DNA from: Alphaproteobacteria bacterium
Lineage (GTDB): Bacteria; Pseudomonadota; Alphaproteobacteria; Ferrovibrionales; Ferrovibrionaceae
DNA length: 64,000 nt
Direction of reading: 5' to 3'
Assembly: GCA_018336035.1 (NCBI GenBank)
Contig: JAGXRD010000043.1
Span: 39,310 to 103,309, forward strand
The notes beneath the pieces were generated by a model. It worked only from the letters and a program-made list of their open reading frames with translations. It did no database searches and was not told the origin of the DNA. A program made the position numbers and the translations under genes. Below, in pieces: positions 54,122 to 61,511 of the stretch. Position 1 is the stretch's first letter, and each line of letters begins with the position of its first letter.

Positions 54122-54538
54122 CTACCCCTTACCTTCGCCGCCGACGCGGCCGTAGCGGTCTTCCTTCGGTTTCGCGGTGGGGCGAATCCGGCCGCCCGCG
54201 AAATGTTCCTGCGGATCGCACAGGCCTTCGGGCAGTTCGCCGTCATCGACGAAGTCGTCGTGGTGTTCGGCGGCGAACTGGTCGTTGCCATAGGTGCCGG
54301 GACCGACGCGCTCGCTCTGCGGCGAATTCTTCACCAGCGGCTCGGTATGGGTCGGGCCGGTGCTGCGACCATTCTCGCCGGGCTCCAGCGTCACCTGCGG
54401 TTTGCCGATCGCCACCGCCGGCGGCTTGGTATTGGGCGGATCGCCGATCGGCTTCTTGTAGTCGGGCTTATCGCCCGGCACCTTGTCCTGCGGAGTCTGG
54501 TCGTCGGGTGGCGGGGTCTGTGGTTTCGGCTCGGACAT
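54122..54538 (-). CDS. Hydrophilic disordered protein, probably stress-induced
   Basis: The 138-aa protein has no hydrophobic segment. Residues 1-60 are Pro/Lys/Asp-rich (KPQTPPPDDQTPQDKVPGDK), the middle has a HHDDFVDDGELPEG stretch and the end is Gly/Lys-rich. Low complexity suggests an unfolded, hydrophilin-like protein. The ATG has AGGAGG just upstream, and an EcfG-type promoter lies about 24 nt further. It is convergent with the TA-like pair. Function unknown; a desiccation or osmotic stress role is inferred from composition and promoter. Confidence 0.75.
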   Translation of the reverse strand: MSEPKPQTPPPDDQTPQDKVPGDKPDYKKPIGDPPNTKPPAVAIGKPQVTLEPGENGRSTGPTHTEPLVKNSPQSERVGPGTYGNDQFAAEHHDDFVDDGELPEGLCDPQEHFAGGRIRPTAKPKEDRYGRVGGEGKG

Positions 54539-54561
54539 CGTGGGGTTCCTCCTGAAAGGTT

Positions 54562-54586
54562 AACCCGCTGCCACCGCCGAGGTTCC
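54562..54586 (-). promoter_or_regulatory. EcfG-type general-stress promoter
   Basis: Read on the minus strand: GGAAC, a 16-nt spacer, GGTT. This is the same spacing and the same -10 base as the PRC-barrel promoter at 48504-48528. It lies about 24 nt upstream of the start of the disordered protein gene. Confidence 0.68.
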
Positions 54587-54601
54587 GTCTCGGGCGGCTG
54601 T

Positions 54602-55786
54602 TCAGCCTTGGCGCTTCCACCGCGTCAGCGCCAGGATCGCGCCGCCGGCGATCAGCCCCCAGAAGGCGCCGCCGATGCCGAACAGGGTCAGGCCGCTGGC
54701 GGCGACGATGAAGGTAATCGCGGCGGCCTCGCGGCTTTCGGCGTCCGATAGCGCCGTCACCAGCGAATTGGCAAAGGCGCCGAGTAGAGCGAGACCCGCG
54801 ACAGCTTGAATCAAAACAGGGGGTGCGGCGCTGAACACCGCGGTCGCCGCCGTGGCCAGCAGGCCGAAGACGATATAGCCGATGCCAGCGACCACCGCGG
54901 CGATCCAGCGTTTGTTCGGATCGGGATGGGCTTCTGGTCCGGCGCAGATGGCGGCGGTGATGGCGGCGAGGTTGACGGCATGGCCACCGAACGGCGCGCC
55001 CAGCACCGAGAAAATCCCGGTCTCGCGGAACAGCGGCGCCGGATCGGGGCGATAGCCGTTGGCCTGCAGCACGGCGATGCCGGGGATGTTCTGCGAGGCC
55101 ATGGTGACGATGAACAGCGGCAGCGCGATGCCGAGCAGCGCCTCGAACGAAAACTGCGGCATGACGAATATTGGCTGCGGCCATAGCGTGGCGAGATCGA
55201 GCATGCCGAGTTCACCGCCCGCCATGATGAAGCCGAGCGTCACCAGCACGGCGGCCGGCATCGCATAGAGGCGTTTGAACTTTGCCACCAGCGCCCAGAC
55301 GATGACGATGCTCAGGCCCGCCACCGGCAGCGCCGCGACGGCTTTGACCGGCGCCAGACACAGGCCGAGCAGGATGCCGGCCAGCATGGCATTGGCGAGT
55401 GCCGAAGGAATCGCGGCGACGGCGCGGCCGAGTGGTTTCCACAGGCCGGCCAGCGTGAGCAGCGCGCCGCAAATGAGAAACGCGCCGACCGCGCCGGCAA
55501 AGCCGCCGGCGATTTCGTGGCCGGCGCTGGCGGCGAGCAGCGCACCGCCCGGCGTCGACCAGGCGATGCTGATCGGCATCCGGGTGCGCAGCGACAGCAG
55601 GATGGCGCAGAGCCCCATCGCAATGCTGAGTGCCATCAGGCCGGATGCTGCCTGCGCCTGGCTGGCGCCGACCGCGATCAGGCCCTGAAGAATGACGGCA
55701 AAGGACGAGGCAAAGCCGACAAAGGCGGAGAGCAGCCCGGCGGCGATGGCAGGCATGATCGGGGCGGGAGATGGTGTGGCGGACAT
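54602..55786 (-). CDS. benE: BenE-family benzoate/H+ symporter-like transporter
   Basis: The 394-aa protein has about 12 hydrophobic segments and family-typical stretches PISIAWSTPGGALLAASAGHE (about residues 70-90) and MASQNIPGIAVLQANGY (about 228-244). BenE members import benzoate or related aromatic acids by proton symport. No benzoate degradation gene is nearby, so the substrate is uncertain. The gene is 63 nt after the disordered-protein start on the same strand and its own start faces the GIY-YIG unit. Confidence 0.9.
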   Translation of the reverse strand: MSATPSPAPIMPAIAAGLLSAFVGFASSFAVILQGLIAVGASQAQAASGLMALSIAMGLCAILLSLRTRMPISIAWSTPGGALLAASAGHEIAGGFAGAVGAFLICGALLTLAGLWKPLGRAVAAIPSALANAMLAGILLGLCLAPVKAVAALPVAGLSIVIVWALVAKFKRLYAMPAAVLVTLGFIMAGGELGMLDLATLWPQPIFVMPQFSFEALLGIALPLFIVTMASQNIPGIAVLQANGYRPDPAPLFRETGIFSVLGAPFGGHAVNLAAITAAICAGPEAHPDPNKRWIAAVVAGIGYIVFGLLATAATAVFSAAPPVLIQAVAGLALLGAFANSLVTALSDAESREAAAITFIVAASGLTLFGIGGAFWGLIAGGAILALTRWKRQG

Positions 55787-55815
55787 GGCTGGTAACTAGC
55801 ACGCAAAGCAAAGAT

Positions 55816-55849
55816 CGTCACCCTCGGGCTTGCCCCGAGGGTCCATCCC
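55816..55849. repeat. REP arm, left copy flanking the GIY-YIG gene
   Basis: CGTCACCCTCGGGC and GCCCCGAGGGTCC form a hairpin arm followed by ATCCC. All 34 nt are an exact inverted copy of 56175-56208 on the other side of the nuclease gene. It ends 16 nt before the GIY-YIG ATG. Confidence 0.92.
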
Positions 55850-55865
55850 ATGCCAGCGTCACGCG

Positions 55866-56153
55866 ATGGCCGGGGGATGGGTCTACATCATCACGAACAA
55901 GCCGAATGGCACGCTTTACATTGGCGTGACGTCTGATATTGCGCGCCGGGCCTGGGAACATCGCGAAGGCGTCGCTGAGGGCTTCACCAAGAAGCACGGC
56001 CTCAAGCGCCTTGTCTATGTCGAACGGCATGAGAATATCCGCGATGCCATCCAGCGCGAAAAGAGTCTCAAACGCTGGCTGCGGGCCAGCAAGTTGCGGC
56101 TGATCCACGCCGCCAATCCGGACTGGCGCGACCTTTACGACACGCTAGCCTGA
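55866..56153 (+). CDS. Small GIY-YIG nuclease
   Basis: The 95-aa protein (from ATG 55866) consists only of a GIY-YIG domain: WVYIITNKPNGTLYIGVTSD (about residues 5-24, the two motif Tyr residues), catalytic Arg in DIARRAWEHR, GFTKKHGLKRLVYVE, Glu in IQREKSLKRW and a tail NPDWRDLYD. The UPF0213-like family is a single-domain endonuclease of unclear role. There is no good Shine-Dalgarno upstream, and the gene is boxed by inverted REP arms on both sides. A TTG at 55830 inside the left arm could also start the frame. Confidence 0.92.
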   Translation: MAGGWVYIITNKPNGTLYIGVTSDIARRAWEHREGVAEGFTKKHGLKRLVYVERHENIRDAIQREKSLKRWLRASKLRLIHAANPDWRDLYDTLA

Positions 56154-56174
56154 TATCGCACTTGGCATCGAGAG

Positions 56175-56208
56175 GGGATGGACCCTCGGGGCAAGCCCGA
56201 GGGTGACG
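56175..56208. repeat. REP arm, right copy flanking the GIY-YIG gene
   Basis: GGGATGGACCCTCGGGG and CCCGAGGGTGACG form the right-hand arm. All 34 nt are the exact reverse complement of 55816-55849. It begins 21 nt after the GIY-YIG stop. Confidence 0.92.
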
Positions 56209-56342
56209 GTCTTTGTGCAGGGACAAGGCCGGCCATGACGAACTGGGGGGCGGTATACCCGCGTCCTTCAGCAGAGAGGTTCAATCCTCGGGGCAAGCCC
56301 GAGGGTGACGATCTTTGTGCAGGGGCAAGCCCGATGGTGACG
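56189..56342. repeat. Tandem partial REP copies with 103-bp spacing
   Basis: The segment GCAAGCCCGAGGGTGACGGT followed by CTTTGTGCAGGG at 56191 recurs at 56294 with one changed base, 103 nt apart. A shorter copy, GCAAGCCCGATGGTGACGGT, follows at about 56327. They fill most of the 205-nt gap before the epimerase stop. Confidence 0.8.
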
Positions 56343-56358
56343 GTGCGTGGTGCGCCGC

Positions 56359-57378
56359 TTACTGCGACAGCAGGCGGCTCGACCAGTGGACGCCGAACGG
56401 CGTGACCGGTTCGAGGCCGGGGATGTCCGTCGGTGTCGGCGGCTGCAGACGGCTCAGCGTCTGGCGCAGGCCGTCTTCCAGCGCGGTGGTGGCGGCGATG
56501 CGCAGATGGCGGATCGCGGCTGAGGGATCGCCGAGCGAGCGGCGGATATCGCCGGGGCGCGCGGGCATTGACTGCTGCCGCAATGGACGTCCGCTGAGCC
56601 GCGCGATCAACGCGGCGAGGTCGCGGATGCGCGTCGCCTGGCCGGTGCAGACATTGAACACGGCGCTGGCCGCCGCTTTGCCGTCGCGCTGGCGTTCCAG
56701 CAGGCGGTCCATCGCCGCCACCAGATGCGCGGCGACATCGGCGACGAAGATGAAGTCGCGCGTCTGCTCGCCATCGCCATGCACCGGCATCGGCTCACCC
56801 TCCATGATGCGGGCGGTGAAAATGCTGATCACGCCGGCCTGGATGGAGGCCGGGTCCTGGCGCGGGCCATAGACATTGAAGATGCGCAGGCCGGCATTGG
56901 GCACGCCATGCAGGCTGGCGGCGACGCGGCCATGCGCCTCGCAGCCCAGCTTGTCGGCGCCATAGGCGCTGAGCGGTTTGGTCGGCGCCATTTCCGACAG
57001 GCGCTGGTCGGCGCTGTCGCCATAGACGGCGGCCGAAGAGGCATAGGCCACCGGCACGGCGCGGCTGCGCGCGGTGTCGAATACCGTGAGGGTGCCGGTG
57101 AGATTGGTGCGATGGCTGCCGAGCCAGTCTTCGGCCGAGGCCTGGAGGCCGGCCTGGGCGGCGAGATGGAAGCAGCCGGTCACGCCTTTCATCGCCAGCG
57201 CGACGATGGCGGCATCGGCCACATCGCCGATCATCAACTCGGCTTCAGGTGCCACATTATGGGTCCGGCCGCTGGAAAGGTTGTCCAGCACGCGCACGCG
57301 ATGACCCTGGCGCACCAGCAGGTCCACCAGGTGGGAACCGATGAAGCCGCAGCCTCCGGTGACAAGAAAAGTCGCCAT
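56359..57378 (-). CDS. NAD-dependent epimerase/dehydratase (UDP-glucose 4-epimerase-like)
   Basis: The ATG at 57378 (MATFLVTGGCGFIGSHLVD) gives 339 aa with the Rossmann GGCGFIG at the N terminus. It has the extended-SDR features SSAAVYGDSADQ (about residue 120), catalytic Tyr/Lys in YGADKLGCE (about 145-149) and NVYGPRQDPAS (about 172-182). It should interconvert or dehydrate a nucleotide sugar; the exact reaction is unknown. It lies away from the polysaccharide genes at 15-20 kb. A small gap follows before the SDR gene. Confidence 0.92.
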   Translation of the reverse strand: MATFLVTGGCGFIGSHLVDLLVRQGHRVRVLDNLSSGRTHNVAPEAELMIGDVADAAIVALAMKGVTGCFHLAAQAGLQASAEDWLGSHRTNLTGTLTVFDTARSRAVPVAYASSAAVYGDSADQRLSEMAPTKPLSAYGADKLGCEAHGRVAASLHGVPNAGLRIFNVYGPRQDPASIQAGVISIFTARIMEGEPMPVHGDGEQTRDFIFVADVAAHLVAAMDRLLERQRDGKAAASAVFNVCTGQATRIRDLAALIARLSGRPLRQQSMPARPGDIRRSLGDPSAAIRHLRIAATTALEDGLRQTLSRLQPPTPTDIPGLEPVTPFGVHWSSRLLSQ

Positions 57379-57505
57379 GTCGCGCGTCCGGACTGACCCA
57401 AAACTGAATTGACAACGCTTGCCGGAGCAACAGGTTCCCAAATGCCGCGCTGGCGGGGAAAGCGGCGGAAAACCGGCAGCGCCAGGGCGCCGCCGGTCGC
57501 GGGTT

Positions 57506-58231
57506 TTACGCGTTGACGCCGCCATCCACGTTGATCTGGGCGCCGGTGATGTAGCTGGCGCCCGGTCCGGCCAGGAAGACCACCGTATCTGCGATCTCGC
57601 TGGCCTTGCCATAGCGGCCGAGCGCGGTCAGGGCGGTCATCGCCGGGGCATTCTCGCCATCGGCCGGATTCATGTCGGTATCGATCGGACCAGGCTGCAC
57701 CACGTTCACGGTGATGCCGCGCGGGCCCAGATCGCGGGCCAGGCCGCGCGTCATGCCGGTCATGGCGGCCTTGCTCATGGAGTAGAGCGTGATGCCGGAG
57801 AAGCCGACCCGCTCGCCCAGGCAGGAGCTGATGGTGATGATGCGGCCGCCGTCGGTCATCAGCGGGGCAGCCGCCAGCGCCGCCACATAAGGCGCGCGCG
57901 AGTTGATCGCCAGCATGCGCTCGATGTTTTCCAGCGAGTCATCGCCATCGGCGATGCCGGCATTGTTGACCAGGATGTCGAAGCGGCCCAAGGCTTTTGC
58001 CGTCTGCGCCACGGCGTCCTGCACGGCTTTCGCATCGGCGCTGTCGGCCTTGATGGCCAGCGCCTTGCCGCCGATCTCCTTGACCACGGCGGCGGCCTTG
58101 TCGGGCGAGGCGCTGTAGGTGATCGCCACATCGGCGCCAGCGGCGGCCAGCGCTTTGGCGATGGCGGCGCCGATGCCGCGGCTGCCGCCGGTGACGAGGG
58201 CGGCTTTGCCTTTGAGTTTCAGGTCAGTCAT
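57506..58231 (-). CDS. SDR-family oxidoreductase
   Basis: The 241-aa classical SDR has ALVTGGSRGIGAAIAKAL (NAD(P) motif, about residues 11-28), NNAGIADGDD (about 89), catalytic Ser in TISSCLGERVGF (about 138), Tyr and Lys in YSMSKAAM (about 151-155) and PGPIDTDMNP (about 185). It resembles 3-oxoacyl-ACP reductases, but such small SDRs act on many carbonyls. It is divergent from a TetR gene 106-127 nt away, with two inverted repeats in between, so TetR control is likely. Confidence 0.94.
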   Translation of the reverse strand: MTDLKLKGKAALVTGGSRGIGAAIAKALAAAGADVAITYSASPDKAAAVVKEIGGKALAIKADSADAKAVQDAVAQTAKALGRFDILVNNAGIADGDDSLENIERMLAINSRAPYVAALAAAPLMTDGGRIITISSCLGERVGFSGITLYSMSKAAMTGMTRGLARDLGPRGITVNVVQPGPIDTDMNPADGENAPAMTALTALGRYGKASEIADTVVFLAGPGASYITGAQINVDGGVNA

Positions 58232-58249
58232 GCGGATGTTTCCTTATTT

Positions 58250-58264
58250 GTAGTGATCGATACA
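58250..58264. promoter_or_regulatory. TetR operator candidate, SDR side
   Basis: GTAGTGATCGATACA matches, in inverted orientation, 12 of 15 bases of 58314-58328. It lies 19 nt upstream of the SDR start and contains the ATCGAT core. Confidence 0.5.
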
Positions 58265-58313
58265 GAAAGCGAGGCGGAGGATAGGGTCTTGCCCCTCGCG
58301 GTCAAGCGCTTTA

Positions 58314-58328
58314 TTTATCGATTGCTAC
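58314..58328. promoter_or_regulatory. TetR operator candidate, TetR side
   Basis: TTTATCGATTGCTAC is the inverted partner of 58250-58264 with an ATCGAT core. It lies about 30 nt upstream of the TetR start. Confidence 0.5.
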
Positions 58329-58358
58329 AGAATTCGGATGAGACAGCAGGAATCGGTC

Positions 58359-59021
58359 ATGGCCGTGTCGCCAGTCACAAAGAGAGGGGTCACAAAAAGC
58401 AAAAGCGCACCAAAACCGGCAAAGGGCCGGCCGCGCGGTTTCGACCGCGATGCAGCGCTCAAGGCGGCCATGCAGGTCTTCTGGCTGCGCGGCTACGAGG
58501 CCACCTCGATCAGCGACCTGACCAAAGCCATGGGGGTCAATGCGCCCAGCCTCTATGCCGCCTTCGGCTGCAAGGAGGCGCTGTTCGAGGAAGCGCTCGA
58601 CCTCTATCAGGCCACCGAAGGCGTCCTGCCATGGCGCCTGCTCGATGAGGGGCGCACGGCCCGGGAGAGCTTTGCCGCGCTGCTGCGGTTCTATGCCACC
58701 TATTATGTCGAGGCGGGCCATCCGCCGGGCTGCATGGCGGTGCTGTCGGCCATTGTCGGCGCGCCGGAAAACAAGACCGTGCGCGCCCTGATGACCAAAA
58801 GCCGCCAGGCGGCGATGCAGGGATTCGCGCAGCGCATCCGGCGTGGCCAGGCGGAGGGCGACGTGCCGGCGCGGGCCGATGCCGCCGCGATGGCGGCTTT
58901 CTATGCGACGCTGGTGCAGGGCATGTCGATCCAGGCGCGCGATGGCGCGACGAAGAAGCAGCTGCTGGCGACGGTGGAGGCCGCGATTGCCGCCTGGGAC
59001 GGGATGGCGGGGAAGACGTAA
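58359..59021 (+). CDS. TetR/AcrR-family regulator
   Basis: The ATG at 58359 follows AGGAAT; an ATG at 58338 would add seven residues. The 220-aa regulator has a basic N-terminal tail (SKSAPKPAKGRPRGFD), a TetR HTH (ATSISDLTKAMGVNAPSLYA, AFGCKEALFEEALD, about residues 49-82) and a C-terminal ligand domain with HPPGCMAVLSAIVGAPEN. It resembles the PsrA/AcuR-like group that controls divergent dehydrogenases. Divergent to the SDR gene. Confidence 0.92.
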   Translation: MAVSPVTKRGVTKSKSAPKPAKGRPRGFDRDAALKAAMQVFWLRGYEATSISDLTKAMGVNAPSLYAAFGCKEALFEEALDLYQATEGVLPWRLLDEGRTARESFAALLRFYATYYVEAGHPPGCMAVLSAIVGAPENKTVRALMTKSRQAAMQGFAQRIRRGQAEGDVPARADAAAMAAFYATLVQGMSIQARDGATKKQLLATVEAAIAAWDGMAGKT

Positions 59022-59023
59022 CC

Positions 59024-59097
59024 CGTCGTCCTCGGGCTTGACCCGAGGACCTCTCTCCGTCCGGCCTGAGATCCCCGGGTCAAGCCCGGGGATGACG
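59024..59097. repeat. REP-like bipartite palindrome between convergent genes
   Basis: CGTCGTCCTCGGGC..GACCCGAGGAC is the first hairpin and GATCCCCGGGTC..CCCGGGGATGACG the second, around about 20 nt. It sits between the TetR and PuuE stops. Confidence 0.88.
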
Positions 59098-59099
59098 TG

Positions 59100-60089
59100 C
59101 TATTTCGTGTAGGGATGCACCGTCTTCCAGTGCTGCGCGATGTCGATGCGGCGCGCGATCCAGACCTTGTCGTGTTTCTGGATATAATCCATCAGTCGCG
59201 CCAAAGCCGCCGCGCGGCCCGGCCGGCCGATCAGGCGGCAATGCAGCGCAATCGTCATCATCTTCGGCGATCCTTCGCTGCCTTCGCGATAGAGCACATC
59301 GAAGGCATCCTTCACATGGCTCTCGAAATCTGCGCCGGTGGCGAAACCGTGCAGCTGGCCGAATTTCATGTCGTTGTTGTCAAAGGTATAGGGCAGCATC
59401 AGCAGCGGGCGTTTGCCCACCTGCGTCCAATAGGGCAGGTCGTCGTCATAAGAGTCGGACGCGTAGACCAGGCTCTTTTCCTCGGCCACCAGTTTGAGCG
59501 TGTTGCTGGATAGCCGCCCGGTATACCAGCCCTGCGGTGCCACGCCGGTGGCCTGGCGGATCGCTTCAATCGCCAACTTCATATGCGCCCGCTCTGTCGT
59601 CAGCGGCACTTTCGAATAATCGTACCAGCGCCAGCCATGGCTGGCCACTTCATGGCCCTGCTCCTGCATCGCGGCTGCCGCTTCGGGGTAGCGCGCCACC
59701 GCCATGCCGACCGCCCAGGAGGTGAAGGGAATGCCGCGTTCGGCGAACAGGCGCAGGATGCGCCACAATCCGGCGCGGCTGCCGTAGTCGTAGACGGACT
59801 CGACCTGCTCGTCGCGCATCTTCTCGCGCGGCGTGCCGCCCGGCACTTCATGCAGGAAGGATTCCGAGGTGCGGTCGCCATGCAGGATGCTGCGCTCGCC
59901 GCCTTCCTCGTAGTTCAGCACGAAGCTGACCGCCACTTTGGCGCCACCCGGCCATTTCGGATCGGGCGGAGTGGGGCCATAGCCCTTCAGGTCGCGCGGA
60001 TAGGGCTTTTTGCCCAGCGCCCCGATTTTCAGGGCAGCCGCGACGATATCGGTCTTCTTCTTTTGCGCAGCCTTCTTCTTTGCAGCCAT
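59100..60089 (-). CDS. puuE: Allantoinase PuuE-type polysaccharide-deacetylase fold
   Basis: The 329-aa protein after a Lys-rich start (MAAKKKAAQKKK) has YPRDLKGYGPTPPDPKWPGG (about residues 34-53), LNYEEGGERSILHGD, a metal site around EVASHGWRWYDYSKVPLT and HCRLIGRPGRAAALARLMDY near the C terminus. It is a PuuE-type allantoinase, which hydrolyses allantoin to allantoate without the usual dinuclear Zn. It starts 3 nt after the stop of the upstream amidohydrolase, so the two ureide steps are on one operon. Confidence 0.92.
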   Translation of the reverse strand: MAAKKKAAQKKKTDIVAAALKIGALGKKPYPRDLKGYGPTPPDPKWPGGAKVAVSFVLNYEEGGERSILHGDRTSESFLHEVPGGTPREKMRDEQVESVYDYGSRAGLWRILRLFAERGIPFTSWAVGMAVARYPEAAAAMQEQGHEVASHGWRWYDYSKVPLTTERAHMKLAIEAIRQATGVAPQGWYTGRLSSNTLKLVAEEKSLVYASDSYDDDLPYWTQVGKRPLLMLPYTFDNNDMKFGQLHGFATGADFESHVKDAFDVLYREGSEGSPKMMTIALHCRLIGRPGRAAALARLMDYIQKHDKVWIARRIDIAQHWKTVHPYTK

Positions 60090-60092
60090 GGC

Positions 60093-61328
60093 TCAGTGAA
60101 CCGGTTTGAAATTCTCGATGAAATGCAGCAGCGCGGATGTTGCGACTTCCACATCCTCGGGCAGCACGGCTTCCAGCGGATTGTGGCTGATGCCGCGCGT
60201 GCAGCGCATGAAGATCATGCCGATGGGACAAAGCGGCGCCAGCGTAGCGGCATCATGGCCGGCACCCGACGGCAGCCGCATGGTCGGCAGGCCCTGCGCC
60301 TTGATCGCCGCTTCGGCGGCATCCATCAGGGCGGGATGGCAGGGCGTCGAAGTGCTCGAGTAAAGTTCGGTGATCCTCACCTCCAGCTTGCGGCGGGCGC
60401 AGACCGCCTTGATCTCCTTCAGCACATCGGCAATGGCGGCATCGCGCACGGTGTCTTCCGCCGCGCGGATATCGATGGAGAAGGTCACCTTGCCCGGGAT
60501 CACGTTCATCGCGCCGGGCAGGCATTCCAGCACGCCGACGGTGCCGACCAGGGTCGGCGTGCCGGTGCAACGCGTTTCGATATACTGCACGGCCTCGGCG
60601 GCGCCGAGCAGCGCATCCTGGCGCTGGCCCATTGGCACCGTTCCCGCGTGTCCTGCGAGGCCGGTGATCTCGACACGCAGGCGCTTGGCGCCGGAAATCG
60701 CGGTGACGACGCCGAGCGCCAGGCCTTCATGCTCCAGCACCGGGCCCTGTTCGATATGCAGTTCGATGAAGGCGGCGATGCTGCCCGGCTTGCGGGCGCA
60801 GCTGCCCACTTTGGCGGGATCGAGGCCATAGGCCTGATAGGCCTCGCCCATGCTGATGCCCTGCCTGTCGGTCTGCTTCAGCATGGCGCCATCGAAAGTA
60901 CCGGCGACCGCGCGACTGCCGGCCATGCTGGCGCCGAAGCGGGTGCCTTCCTCGTTGGCGAAACCGACCAGTTCGATGGCAAAGGGCAGGCGCTTGCCGC
61001 GCTTGTGCAGGTCGGCGATACAGGCCAGCGGCGCGATCACGCCCAGCATGCCGTCGTATTTGCCGGCATTGCGCACGGTGTCGAGATGCGAGCCGGTCAT
61101 CAGGGCGGGCAGGCCCGGATCGGTGCCGGCGTAACGCCCCACCACGTTGCCGGCCGAATCATGCTCGACCTCCATACCGGCCTCGCGCATCCATTCGGCG
61201 ACACGCAGATGGGCGGCCTTATGTTCGGGCGTAAGAAAGGTCCGCTGCAGGAAGTCGGGGCTTTCGCTGATGCGGCCGAGTTCGTCGAGCTGCGCGAGCA
61301 TGCGGTCGGCGAAGCGGGTGGCGGCCAT
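60093..61328 (-). CDS. Allantoate amidohydrolase / Zn-dependent M20 hydrolase
   Basis: The ATG at 61328 gives 411 aa. This M20-family di-metal hydrolase has the metal ligands in TGSHLDTVRNAGKYDG (about residues 79-94), the catalytic Glu in VGFANEEGTRFG (about 128), the second-metal site in ELHIEQGPVLEHEG (about 190) and a late SGAGHDAATLAP (about 355, metal His). It would hydrolyse allantoate to ureidoglycine, ammonia and CO2, the step after PuuE; related N-carbamoyl or beta-ureidopropionate substrates cannot be excluded. It is divergent from the AGE epimerase gene. Confidence 0.92.
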   Translation of the reverse strand: MAATRFADRMLAQLDELGRISESPDFLQRTFLTPEHKAAHLRVAEWMREAGMEVEHDSAGNVVGRYAGTDPGLPALMTGSHLDTVRNAGKYDGMLGVIAPLACIADLHKRGKRLPFAIELVGFANEEGTRFGASMAGSRAVAGTFDGAMLKQTDRQGISMGEAYQAYGLDPAKVGSCARKPGSIAAFIELHIEQGPVLEHEGLALGVVTAISGAKRLRVEITGLAGHAGTVPMGQRQDALLGAAEAVQYIETRCTGTPTLVGTVGVLECLPGAMNVIPGKVTFSIDIRAAEDTVRDAAIADVLKEIKAVCARRKLEVRITELYSSTSTPCHPALMDAAEAAIKAQGLPTMRLPSGAGHDAATLAPLCPIGMIFMRCTRGISHNPLEAVLPEDVEVATSALLHFIENFKPVH

Positions 61329-61358
61329 GGCTGTAGTCCTGTCGTGACGCTGGGGGAT

Positions 61359-61366
61359 TGTATACA
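61359..61366. promoter_or_regulatory. Short palindrome, possible GntR-type operator
   Basis: TGTATACA is an 8-nt perfect palindrome 31 nt upstream of the amidohydrolase start, of the kind used by several GntR regulators of purine and ureide catabolism. It also contains a TATACA that could be a -10 element. The 183-nt gap to the AGE gene holds no other clear site. Confidence 0.3.
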
Positions 61367-61511
61367 GTTGCCGAAACATAGCACCGGGCCGCAGCCGGGG
61401 CCAAGCGGGGTTGCCGCAGGTCCGGGAAGGTTCGGAAAAAAGTGCGGGAGAAAATGCGGGGTGCCGGGCAATGCCTCGAAATATGCGGCCAGACATGGCA
61501 ATGAAAGCGGC

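Noticed and set aside
56178..56405. A 75-codon frame across the tandem REP copies
   Set aside because: Its DPRGKPEGD repeats come from translated REP arms, a well-known false gene type.
59583..61511. A very long plus-strand extension upstream of the AGE epimerase
   Set aside because: It runs antisense through PuuE and the amidohydrolase. The real AGE gene begins at GTG 61512, where family similarity starts.
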